Below are positions 1 through 12,600 of a stretch of DNA of 64,000 nucleotides, in pieces. How positions within the stretch are numbered: the stretch's first letter is position 1; each line of letters opens with the position of its first letter. Under the pieces are notes generated by a model. It was not told the DNA's origin. It searched no databases and was given only the letters and a program-made list of their open reading frames with translations. A program made the position numbers and the translations under genes. This stretch comes from Anniella stebbinsi (lineage: Eukaryota; Chordata; Lepidosauria; Squamata; Anniellidae), in NCBI GenBank assembly GCA_029215795.1, contig JARDYH010000004.1, forward strand, positions 217,428,017 through 217,492,016, written 5' to 3'.

Positions 1-665
1 TTTGCTAGCCGAAGTAAATGACATAGAGCAATGGTGCATGCAGTCTAGCGATAAGGATCTGGATTATAAAAATGAAGATCGGAATACCACTGTAAGGCCT
101 GAATGGGGAGATGTTCAGCTACAGAATGCCAAGAATATGCCACAGACATTTTCAACCAGAAGAGAATATGATTCCTCAAGGACTATGAAAGAACAACAAG
201 ATAGCAGTCTAAAACCTCAAGATGATAGTCTAGAAAACCTGCCATCACAGCTTTTATTTCTTAAAAAATCAGATGACTGCTTAAATGGCCTTAACATAGC
301 AGAAAATGTAAATGAAAGAGCCTATTACGTGAACGTCAGTGTTGACAAGAACTCAGATCTACCTTACTGCCATGATATAGAGAATGATAATAAACATAGC
401 AAACAATCTACAAGTGCATTGTCCGAACCAAGTAGGAGAAAGAGCCTCAAAGATCATCTCAAAAGTGTAATGGTTGGGAATGCCAGAGCTTCAACTCCAC
501 TGTTATCTAAATGTAGACAGCTCAAAGAAGCTGTTGTTTCTGAAGAGATGGGTGTTGCTGAGAAAAATAACAAAGCTTCTTTTGTTGATATTGGTCCTTT
601 TTATGGCTTACCCACCAAAGTCAAGGAGCTACTACTACAGTTCAGAGGAATTGAGAAACTTTATG
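1..665 (+). CDS. HELQ: HELQ coding exon A (partial at left edge)
   Basis: The frame starts at base 2. This is the poorly conserved, acidic and Ser-rich N-terminal region of HELQ, followed by the conserved segment that ends [20 protein letters not shown]. The exon ends after the first base of an Asp codon (phase 1) at a GTAATA donor. The segment [14 protein letters not shown] near the start aligns with the human N-terminal region, which supports the frame. Whether the exon begins before base 1 cannot be seen. Confidence 0.93.
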
Positions 666-3600
666 GTAATACCACCATACCTTTTGTTGTAGTATTAGCT
701 TTTGTTTTGGTTGCCCTTCAATGCAGCCTTTGCATTTTATATGTTTGTGAAACTGAATTGGTTGTTTGTGTTTTTGTACATACTGTTGAAGCAGAATTAC
801 ATTTGTATGTGTTAAAGAGAGGATAAAATATTCCTCTTGTAAAATGGAGAACACATGGAAAAACTTGCGTGACATAAAATTTTATTGAGACAATCTCTGG
901 TATGTCAAGCTCAGATCGTACAAGCTGTCATTTCACTGTTATGACATCTTTAGAAGAGCATTAGTGCAAAGTAAGGCTTCACTTAGAGAAGCAAGAATGT
1001 GCTTTTGCATTCACCATGGTAACATGGAGCTGATGACATGTAAATGTAAAAGAATTGCAGTATTGGCCTGAAAATGCAAACTAGCTGTAATGCCAATTAA
1101 CTAACATCCACAAAGATGTCCCACACATTGTCTAACTTTGGATTGGTGTATGAGGATGTAACACCCCACACACTTTTCCCTCTTCAGAATCCCCTTGTCT
1201 ACTCAAAAGATCCTCTTCAACCATAATCTCTAATGCATGCAGTTGTATAAACACTGTATTTCCCTCAATTAAATCTACAAGGAGATCTGGCAGGAAAAGT
1301 CAGCTGTCTCTCCCTACTTTTTACTTTTGAGATGTAATCGCTAGCTTTCTTCTGCCATGTGAGACTCATCTGATTGGTTGGTGGATTTTTTGCTATCGAT
1401 CTTCCTTCTCCTTTTCTGAGACTTGCACCATAAAAATAAGGGGGCTAAGGTTGCAATCCTAGCCAGATGCCCGGCAACCTCCAAACTGGCATCCTATGCA
1501 GAGTGGGAGAAGCATGGAGATGATCTTTGCCTCCACACTCTTCCCACTCTGCATTTCAGCTAGATGGGCATTTTCTAGCTGAGACTTCGGGGGAAGAAGA
1601 GGGAAGGAGGCTGGGGAGGCCGGAGGATTGCTGATAAGCTGGTCACCCCAGTCCCCTCCCTGCCCAAGGGACCCCCCCCCACACACACACACGTTACTTT
1701 CCCTCCAAGGTAACTTTTGCTGCGAGGAAGTAGAGGTGGAGAGCTCAACTTTCCTATACCGCCCCCAATGCTATCAAAGAGCAATAGGATTGCTATCCTT
1801 CTCCTCCCCTCTTTTATCTTTTGTCCTTATTTTTGCTTAGGAAAATGCTATGGACCCCTTGCAGACAGATCAGTGGCCTGGAATGCAGAAGGTGACTTCA
1901 CCTTGTTTGTAAGTTAGAAGAACTAAGTTAGGATTTCCAAGTGTAATAACCCAGTTAGGCTCCATTACTCTATAATGTTGAATGGAGCCCCACTTTATTT
2001 CAACTCTTTATTTTGACTTTTTTTAAAGACATTTGGGTTGAATATTAGGAAAGAAATACTTTATAGACTCTTGTTCATGTGCCTAACCTACAATTCATGC
2101 TCCAATTTTTTAAAGGAAACACTGAGTAAACCTTGCTTTGCTTGCGAAAAGTGTCTCTCCTTCATATATGAATTTTCGTAGCTTTGAAGTCCCTCCAACT
2201 CCAATGCCAGGAAGAAGCCAGATGTGGTATCAATTTTTTAGGAAGTAAAACGACTTTGGGCACCTCTACACCTATTGTTCCTCAAAGGAAGGAAGTACAA
2301 GAGTGTACCAGATCATTACAGAGAATGTCCTGGATTTTGTAGTAAGGGTAATTGATTACAAAACCTTTTGTAATTGATTAAACTGACATATCTTTACTAC
2401 AGAAGACTATATAGCAGAAAAAGGCCATAATTGTAGCTGTGATGGCAGTCATATTGGAATTGGCAGCCATTTTGAATTTCCAAGCCAAAACTGAAGTGCC
2501 TCCACATTTCCATTTCATCAACACCATGTTATCTATGTGCTTGCAAAAGCACATCCTTGTTTCACTAATTACACTATTTTTTATAGGATAGGCTGACCAT
2601 ATGGAAAGGAGGACAGGTCTCCTGTATCTTTAACAGTTGTATGGAAAAGGGAATTTCAGCAGGTGTCATTTGTATGTATGCATGCAGCACCTGGTGAAAT
2701 TTCCTCTTCATCACGACAGTTAAAGCTCCAGGAGCCCTGTTCTCCTTTCCATATAGTCACCCTATTATAGGATGGCCTTTTTATCAGATACTGATTCTTG
2801 CGAACCATCCTAGTGATGTCATAGTTGTGTACTTCATCTACAGTTGTATCAGTGCAATGCCTAATTACATTTCAACCTAAATGAGTGACTTCATCTCTAT
2901 ATACTAATATTGCTCTGCCAAGTTCCATATAAATGTAGTCTTGCTGCCATCAGACTTGTAAATCCTTTTAAAATCATGTAAGTTGGAACTGTGTTTTCTT
3001 TAAGTGTCACATTCCATTTTTTATCAAGCCTTTGTAGAATTCTAAAAGAACGTAATTTTGATACTGAATTACTGTGAATGATACATTAGTAGAGGAAGTG
3101 TGTAAGTCATGATTTTCTTTTAATTTGACAGACTGGCAGCATGCTTGCTTAACATTAGAATCACTTCAACAGAGGAAAAATTTAATATACTCCTTGCCAA
3201 CCAGTGGTGGAAAAACACTTGTTGCTGAAATTTTAATTCTTCAAGAATTACTTTGCAAGCAAATGGATGTTTTAATGATCCTGCCTTATGTGGCTATAGT
3301 CCAGGAGAAGGTATGAAAAGAATACTGTTTTATGTTTATACGTATCTTTGTATTTACTAGGACCTTTTCCCCTGTGATTTGCCAATGGTGACAGGCTGCA
3401 GTCCTGTGCAGGCTAAATAGGAAGTAAATCCCATTGAACTCTGTGGGGTTTATGGCATTGTAAACAAGCATAGTATGGGGCTGCTGAAGAAAGCTGCTAT
3501 TTTGAAATTATGAACATGTGTTTATAATTTTCTTTGGCCTTAGCCCTGAAATCAGTTTAGTACATGAGATGTGTCTTTTATTATAAACTGCTCATTAACA

Positions 3601-6600
3601 TGTTCTTACCAGTTAAGTGTAGGATTTGGTTCCTAATATTCATTGTAAAATTTTTCTCCTCATATTATTAAATTATAGGTTGGAGGTTTGTCAGATTTTG
3701 GAATGCAACTAGGATTTCTCATTGAAGAATATGCAGGAAGTAAAGGCAGAATTCCTCCAATCAAAAAAAGGCTAAAGAAATCCCTGTACATTGCTACTAT
3801 TGAGAAAGGACACAGCCTGGTCAATTCCTTGATAGAAACAGGACAAATCAGCAACTTGGGTCTAGTTGTAGTTGATGAGGTTTGTTTTAAAATTCTTAAA
3901 GCCTTTCTAAAATATTTTAAATTTGCTAATTCAAGCTTGTTTACAAAAGTTGCACTGTGAACCAGCTTCAGGCTAGTAGGAAGGGAAAATACTTTGAAAA
4001 ACTATTTGGGGGGGAAAACAGCAATAAATTGCCCCTTCACACGCTTCCTGGCCTAGCTGCTTTTTTGCTGATATGCTGTAGCTCAATGGCCTTCAACAGG
4101 TGGGTCATGCCCCAAAAGTGCTTACAAGATCAGACCAGATGGGTCGTGGCAAAGCTGTTCTGCCATGTTGGACAATTGTGAAAACGGGTTCCATTTTGCA
4201 GGTTAGTAGTCGGATGTGGGTCTCAGGTCTGGACCAATTGAAGACCACTGCTCTAGCTAACCTTCCACTCCATTTTGGATTGCTCTATTATATCTCTTCT
4301 ACAAGCAGCTTAGGATTGTAGAAGAGATATAATGGAGCAATCCAAAATGAATCTGGAAACACTTCACTGGAGAAGCTGCTGAGAGTGCTGCTTTCTGTGT
4401 CCTTAGTACTCAATATGTACTACTCCCAGCAGTCCAGCCTAACCTTCCTGGGAAGGCAAGGTGTATTTATTTATTTTAAGTATATAATGTAATAAATAAA
4501 TGAATAAATAAATAAATCCTGTCTTTTAATAAGATTTTCAAGGTAGCTAACGGTAATAAACAATAATCAAATTTAAATAGCAATTTACACATTCAAATAT
4601 CAACACAAAATCTGTAATAAATTACTTATTTGTAAGAAGATTTTTATCCTGTCTTTCTGCTAGTAGCATTCCAAGTCTGCATATCTCGTGAACATGGGTG
4701 GCCAGATACATTCATGGGTGTTTCCACTCCTTCCAAGGGATTCATTAGATTTGCCAGTCATCAGTGCAAGCTTACTTTTGTCCAACATCGGTTGTTTTAC
4801 CTGCATTCAATTTAAAGTAGTGGCCAACACTAAATGTTACAATGTGTGTAAAACATTAACTGCCTTGCTTAATTGGTCTCCTTAAATACACTTTAAAATA
4901 CTTTAAATGTATGTCCCTCGTGATAAACCTGTGCCCTTTTTATACCAGAGAAGTTCTGTGCTTTCAACTTAAAGGGGGACGTGAGTCAAAGGAATATGTC
5001 AAAGGAGTCTGACTGTTCTCCATGTTAATATTTGGAAGTTCTTCTTCGTGGTCTCTGTGCATCACACATATGGGCTCTGCGCCGGCGCCGAGCCCCAATC
5101 GGGAAACTTCACTAGCTAGCTTAGTGCTTTTTGGCGGGAACCCCTCCCCCACCATCCACTGCGCATGCTCCGGGTCCCGCCTTACCTCAGTTCTTCTTCG
5201 ACCGCGTAGCTGATCGCCTCGCGGGAGACTTCTCCGAACGAATCCGTTCGTAGCTATCTGAAAGAAAATATATTTACTTGTAATTAGCTTAGTGTTAGGA
5301 GTTATATTGTTAGTTTAATATTTAAAAAAAAAAAAAAAAATTATATATCTTAGTAATAGTTATAGAAATACTTGTTGTTTTAAGACTCCCTGTTCGTCTG
5401 AGTTATGGCGCAGGCGGCGCTATTTAAACATTGCTCAAGTTGTAGGGCAAAATTGACCCTAACCGATGGACACTCTTTGTGCCTCGTGTGTTTGGGGGAA
5501 GGGCATATTGTTGACTCCTGCCCCCATTGCATGACTTTTTCCCGCCAAACCAGGCGGATTCGGGCGGACAGACTTCGTAGCCTGCTATGGAGCAAGGCCT
5601 TGTCCGCGGTGGACCAGCCGCGCCAGCAGGCGGGGGACGCAGAGGCTGGCCAATCGACATCCGGTGAGCGCAGGCGGGCGCCTGTAAGTCGTTCAAAACC
5701 GGCATCTCCCTGCTCTTCCCCGTATAGGGACGCGGCAGAGGAACCTTTGCCACGACTTCTAACAAAGCCTTCCAAAAAGGCCACCCTCGCGACCAAGAAG
5801 TCTGGCAAGAGTAAAAAGGCATTGAAGTCGAAGCAGTCGACGGCACCAAAGCCCTCTTCGGCATCGAAACAGCCTACAGACCATACGGCGTCGAGGGACG
5901 GCCGTTCTCCGATTCTTAAACGGCCTTCGACATCGGCAGTAGAGTCCTCTTCGGCACCGAAAAGATCTTCGACATCTGCACCACTGCGTTCATCGGCATC
6001 GGCAACATCTTCGATACCGAAGCGATCTTCGACATCGACAACGCCGTCGGCGTCGAGGCTCCCGCCGACTTCGAAAGACCGACCGCTTAAGCCATCGTCG
6101 GTATCGAGTCGTAGATCGACATCGTCGACACCACGGCGTCCTGAGCCGTCGATACCGACGCACCAGTCCTCGTCTTCGTTTAAGAAGCGTTCGACGCCGA
6201 CGTCTGCGCGCCCGGCGTCTTCGCCGATCCCCTCTCAGAGGTCCCTGTCAATGACTCAGCGTGCTTCTTCGTTGCCGCCACGACCGGTCCTCCAAGCCCT
6301 GGATATCGAAGCGGGCTCCTCGGATGTAGAGCTAATAGATGTCATCCCATCTGACATCTCTGTGGATCACGACGTTGATCGCAGATCTCATGAAGAGGAT
6401 GTCCAACAACCTTCACCACTTGGGGGCGTTGCATCCCCGATGTCGAGAGATTCGAGAACAACTTATCGGTCTCGATCGCGGACAAGATCCCAGTCTCACT
6501 CTCGATCCCGACACTGGGAATCGGCTTCTGATAGATCCAGGAGCAGGTCCCGACACCGCAGAGCCCCGCGCTACCTGTTCGACCCCTATACAGGGAAGAG

Positions 6601-9600
6601 GATTGGACACTCGTCCTCGCAGCGACGACACCAGAACAGCACCACAGTAAGGCAACAGCCCTCTTCGACACCGGCCCACACCTCGACGGCCTTGGTGCCA
6701 AGACCACTCTCTCCAACCTCGGGCGATGACTACCCTTCCGACGCGTCATCTATACGGTCCCGGGCCCCATCAGTCCCTTCTCCTCCTGAGGGGGTTGGCT
6801 CTACTGACAGACCTTCGCCATCGTTAGAATTAGGCTCCTTTTCAGACCAAATGCAAAGGATGGCACAATCTCTTGGTCTAGACATTAACCAGCCACAGGA
6901 GGACCTCAACGATAAAATTTATGACGTGATGTACGCTGAGCCTGCACCTCAACTCACCCTGCCCTTGGTACCGACGCTCCTAAAAACGTTTAAGAGTGCG
7001 TGGGAGAATCCGGCAACAGTGGGGGCTACGTCAAAACGATTGGAGACATTGTATAAAGTTAAGGACGTTGAAACTCCATTCCTGTGTAGCCATCCTAGGC
7101 CAAACTCCATTGTAGTGGAATCATCGCAGGGACGCTCCACAAAAAGCCATTCTACTCCTGTGGACAAAGAGGGTAGGAAGTTGGATACGTTTGGTCGCCG
7201 TGTGTATGCTTCAGCAACGTTAGGGTTTAAGATAGCAAATTATCAGGCTACCATGGCAAGGTACCAGCTTTTTCTCTGGGAGAAGATCACTACGTTAACA
7301 GATTATCTCCCAGATGACCAACGTGAGCTGGCCAGGGTTTTCCAGGCTGAGGCCACAAGATTGTCTAGACAACAGCTAACCACGGCGAACCACCAGACGG
7401 ATTGCGCGGCTAAAGCCCTGGCGGGATCGATTGCGCTCCGTCGACATGCATGGTTGCGCTCTTCCACACTACCAGCGGAAACAAAGACGCGGATCGAAGA
7501 TCTCCCGTTCGACGGGGAGGGTCTGTTCCATTCGTCAACCGATAATACAATGGATGTCATCCATAAGTCGAAAATGACTGCTCGTAAGATGAGTGCACCC
7601 GTGCAACAGGTGCAGCAGCAGTCTCGCTCGCGTCGATGGTATCGATCTTTCCAGTACCAACCTCGACGACAGCAGGAGCGCACACAGCGTTTCCAAGCAC
7701 AACAACCGCAGTCTTCTTTCCAAGCCCGGAAAGCTGGCAACAGATACACCAAGGCACGTCGACAGGATCAGCCGTCAAAACGGCGCCTTTGACTCCATTC
7801 CGATAACTTTGCCACAACATCGCACAACCAGGCTCCAACCCTTCCTGCACCGCTGGCAATCCTTAACAACGGACAAGTGGGTGCTTTCAACAATTGCAGA
7901 AGGCTACCTCATAGAGTTTCAAACTTATCCATCTCTAGGCACTGTGCGGACCACTCCACCGTCTCCCACACTGTTACAGGAAGCAACAACCCTGTTACAA
8001 AAGAGAGCAATCGTCCGCGTTCCCTCGCGGCAACTAAAAGCGGGTTTTTACTCGCGCTATTTCACGGTTCCAAAGAAAGACGGCGGTCTTCGTCCTATAA
8101 TGGACCTCAGACACTTGAACAAGTTTATAAAGCCAAGGAAATTTCGCATGATTACCTTAGCCCAGATCTTGCCACTACTCAAACGACACCGGTGGTTCAC
8201 TTTGGTGGATCTCAAAGACGCCTATTTTCATATCCCAATACACCCAACTCATCGCAAGTATCTGAGATTCATTATAGGAAAAAGAGTATATCAGTTTTCA
8301 GTCCTTCCCTTTGGCCTCCGGACTGCACCAAGAGTTTTTACCAAGTGTATGGCCGTGGTGTGTGCCCATCTCAGATCACAGAATGTCGAGCTCTATCCCT
8401 ACCTCGACGATTGGTTGATCGTTTCGCCAACCCAGTTGCAAGCACTCTCCGACGTCAGCCTCGTCACTTCTTGTCTCACCAGCTTGGGCCTAGAAATAAA
8501 CAAAGAAAAGTCCATTTTTCATCCCACACAGATGATTCAATTTATAGGGGTGTTTCTAGACTCGACGGTGGGACGAGCGTATCTACCAACCGAGCGCACT
8601 CGAACCATAGTGTCCCTCGCTTCGCGGCTCCAACGGGGCTCACGCACGACAGCGTTCACAGTGCTTCGCATGCTAGGATTCATGGCCTCGGCAGTGTTCG
8701 TCGTTCGCTGGGCCCGCCTCCACATGCGCCCACTACAGCAGGTGCTTCTCCAGCGCTACCGTCCATGTCTAAACCCGAGGAAAATAATACTTACCATCCC
8801 GTCGGGTGTCCTCCCTTCTCTCCGTTGGTGGTCGTCCACAGCGAATCTGACCCACGGCATGCCCTTTCACAGCAGAGGTCCTACTCGAATGGTCACTACA
8901 GATGCTTCTCTGGAGGGATGGGGAGCTCACTACAACGACCTACAGATTCAAGGAAAATGGTCACAGTCAGAGTCCCAGCTCCATATCAATCTACTGGAAA
9001 TGCTAGCAGTAAAGCGAGCGTTACACGCCTTCTTGCCACATCTTCAAGGGCAGCACGTCCGCATTCTGTCGGACAACACCACTGTGGTGTGGTACATCAA
9101 CAAAGAAGGCGGGACAAGATCTCGTCGCATTTTGCGTTTGACTCTAGATATTCTACAATGGGCCATTCGCAGAGACATCTGGCTGTCCGCGCTTCACATT
9201 GCCGGAACGGACAATGCGCAGGCAGACGCGCTCAGCCGGGAATTTACCGACACACACGAGTGGGAGTTGTCTCAGGAAGTGCTGCAACACCTGTTTACAA
9301 AGTGGGGCACCCCGTCGATAGACCTGTTTGCGACTTCTGCAAATGCCGTCTGCCAGGACTATTGTTCTCGGGCGGGGATTGGACCTGCATCGCTAGGAGA
9401 TGCATTCCAATGGGACTGGTCCAACGGCTTCCTATATATGTTCCCCCCGTTTCCACTAATTGCGAAAACGGTGGTCAGGGCCAGCAGATCCTCTGTGAAC
9501 GCGATACTGGTGACCCCTTGGTGGCCGAGACAACACTGGTTCACCGCACTTTATCGTCTGTCTCAAGGGATATGGTGGCGGCTGCCCAGGATACCGCACC

Positions 9601-12600
9601 TACTATCCAGGAACGCAGGAGCGATACTGCACCCGGACTTGCAGTCGCTGCACCTCACTGCGTGGCGGATCCAACCAGTTGGCAGTCTCTAGAGATGCCT
9701 TCAGCTCTGCGTTCCATATTCGAAGCCTCCATTAAATCATCTACGCGGGCTTCTTACACTAGAAAATGGAACCGTTTTCTGAAGTTTGCTAACGACAAGG
9801 GTTTTTCTGCACACGATGGCCCTGTATCGGGGGTCATCGACTTTTTGTATTCCCTTCATGCAGAAGGTTTAAAGCCTTCCTCGATCAAAGTCTACTTGGC
9901 GGCCATTTCAGGACAGCACGCTAAGATGGATGGCTATACGGCTTTTACACACCCGGTGGCGAAGACTTTTATGAAAGGATTACGCCACATGTTCCCGCCA
10001 GTACGACAGATTGTTCCTCAATGGAGCTTATCTGTTGTCTTAACGGCGCTGACGACAAAGCCGTTTGAACCGTTAGCCACAATAGATCTCCGTTTGCTCA
10101 CATTTAAGGCCATATTCCTGGTAGCTATAACATCCGCTAGACGCGCCTCAGAGCTAGCGGCGCTGATGGTGGGGCCTCCTTATACTCAGTTTTTTCGGGA
10201 CAAAGTTGTGTTACGTCCTGGTCCCTCGTTTGTCCCTAAAGTTTCTTCCATGTTCCACATTAACCAAGATATAGTTCTCCCAACTTTTTTTAAGGCGTCT
10301 GCGGATCCCCTTTCGGCGACCTTGCACGCACTGGATGTTCGACGTACGTTAGCTTTCTATAAAGAGAGAACAGAACCTATCCGTAGGTCGGATAAGCTGT
10401 TTATTTGTTACGGTGGAAAGACTAAGGGGTTGGCGGTTTCCTCCCAGCGTCTGGCCCATTGGATTGTGGACACTATTGTCCTGGCCTATCAAGTTCTTGG
10501 CAAACAGCCCCCAACTTCGTTCACAGCACACTCGACAAGGGGACAAGCGACATCGTCGGCCCTGATCCATGGATCATCAGTTCCAGACATTTGCAGGGCA
10601 GCGACATGGTCGAGTGCATCAACTTTTGTGAAGCACTACAGGCTGGACGTTAGAGCGGCAAGGGACGCCTCGTTCGGCCGGGCGGTCCTGTCTTCCATCT
10701 GTCAGTGACCCACCAGCGTGCATCCCCTCCTCCGGTAAGTTTGGCTGATCAATCGCCCATATGTGTGATGCACAGAGACCACGAAGAAGAAATGCAGGTT
10801 GCTTACCTGTAACTGTAGTTCTTCGAGTGGTCATCTGTGCATTCACACAACCCGCCCACCATCCCCTCGTTGCAACGCTATGGTGTATGCAGGAGGATTA
10901 GAGCGCATATGCCTCCTATTTGTTTACCTAGTGCGAGGCCGTAACGCGGTCTCAGGGAACTGAGGTAAGGCGGGACCCGGAGCATGCGCAGTGGATGGTG
11001 GGGGAGGGGTTCCCGCCAAAAAGCACTAAGCTAGCTAGTGAAGTTTCCCGATTGGGGCTCGGCGCCGGCGCAGAGCCCATATGTGTGAATGCACAGATGA
11101 CCACTCGAAGAACTACAGTTACAGGTAAGCAACCTGCATTTCTTGAGGATCCGTTCCAACGCTTTCCCAGTCTCATAATTTCTTTACACCTTTCTCTAAT
11201 TCAAAGTTGCACATGCTTGGAGAAGGAAGCCGTGGAGCAATTCTAGAAATGACACTTGCAAAGATTCTTTATGCGAGCAGTAAGTAATTTCTGCATAATT
11301 TCTAAAAGTCATATAAACAAAATAGTGAATGTTAACAACTTCAGCAATCCTAAAATCTTAAAGAATGTGACTGTAATAGTATAACCTGTTATGTAAAATA
11401 TTTAGAATTTTATGTAGCTTTAGAATTTTTTTTAAAAAAAATAAAGGAAAATGTTTGTTGATTGATTGATTGCATGTATATCCTGCCATTCCTCCAAGGA
11501 ACTCAAGAGGGTTCTTTACTCCCTCCGTTTTATCCTTACAACAACCCTGTTGTAAGGCTGAGAGATAGTGACTGAGCAGTGAACTTCATTGCAGAGTGAG
11601 GATTTGAACCTTGGTTTCTCTAGCCATTAGTCAGCTAGTATGTTTGTGCACACTGAGATTTGCTTTGTTTTCGTCTTCTTTAGACGCTATGCACTCAGAT
11701 GTGGGAAACAACAACACAGACTGTATTGAGAAACAGCCAGAGCTGGGTTTGAAAGGGAAGGAGCACTGCTCTAAGTCGTGGAGGAGGGAGAGAATAGTTT
11801 CAGGAGGGCAAAGAAAAAATATATAATTCCGGGATGGCTATATGATGAAGGAGAAGCAGAAATGGTGCATTTTAGGGCTCCCACTGTTCAATCCTATGCC
11901 TGTTTACTTGGAAGTAAGTCCCATTGATTTCAATAGAACTTAATCCCTAATAAGTATGCATAAGGTTGCATCCTCACACCTACAAAGATTTTTAACATGT
12001 TTTTTCGGACAATGGGGGCCTCCGGATAAAGAATGCCTCATTCACAGAATTTTACTGGGATTCCATAAGTCGTCGTCAGTAATCCTTCCGTGTTTTCCCG
12101 CAGCTTCTTTTTCTTTCTAGGAAAAAAACCATTAAGGAAAAGGTAGAATAGCTATACAGTGCCTTTCGATTAGTTAGTGCTCTGGGCTGTTTGTCAGGAA
12201 CCACCCTTAGGGACTCTTTCCACCTCAGTTTAGAGTCTTTCAAGACTGTATTTTGTGCTGCTTCAATCTAAACAGTATTCACTACAATTAGTGAAACACT
12301 ATATAAGACTTATTTTGAGATGGATGTTGCTCTTGGTACTAATCTGCTGAAGGACGTGGTTATCTTGTTTCATTTGCAGGATGCGGTACCATGACCTTCC
12401 TTTGCAGTTTTTGTTTGATATTTGATACTCTACCATCTCACGGTCAAATTCTGAATTATAAATCTTTAACATGTCAAACTATATTATATTTGATTTAGAA
12501 ACCACTCAGGTCATTGGAATGAGTGCAACTTTAAGCAATGTTGAAGACCTGCAGCAGTTCCTGAAAGCAGAATACTACACAAGCAATTTCAGACCAGTAT

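Larger units (their letters stand above)
666..3131. other. HELQ intron 1 of window: repeats and unassigned sequence
   Basis: A 2.5-kb GT-AG intron. It holds a CT/GA-rich dispersed repeat at 1441-1770 and a hAT-like MITE at 2589-2764. No gene or other feature was recognised in the remainder. Confidence 0.8.
5039..11141 (+). mobile_element. Full-length DIRS retrotransposon, copy 1
   Basis: DIRS elements move by reverse transcription and integrate with a tyrosine recombinase instead of an integrase, leaving no target duplication. The 6.1-kb copy has inverted terminal repeats (5039-5193 and 10957-11141), an internal complementary region (10756-10849) and three open frames: Gag-like, RT/RNase H/methyltransferase-like and recombinase. 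Catalytic residues of RT (YLDD), RNase H (TDAS, E, D, D) and recombinase (R, HSTR, Y) are all present with no internal stop. CpG dinucleotides are plentiful compared with the flanks, which suggests a young insertion. It is in the same orientation as HELQ, in the intron between exons C and D. No flanking duplication is seen, as expected. Confidence 0.96.

Noticed and set aside
3880..3957. Extension of HELQ exon C into the intron
   Set aside because: The frame stays open but homology ends at the GT donor, and DELH needs exon D.
6339..6650. Second + strand open frame within DIRS ORF1
   Set aside because: A shadow of the SR-rich segment in another frame; it is not conserved in copy 2.
5039..11141. 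Element could be an LTR retrotransposon or retrovirus
   Set aside because: It has inverted rather than direct terminal repeats, an internal complementary region, a tyrosine recombinase instead of integrase or protease, and no target duplication.
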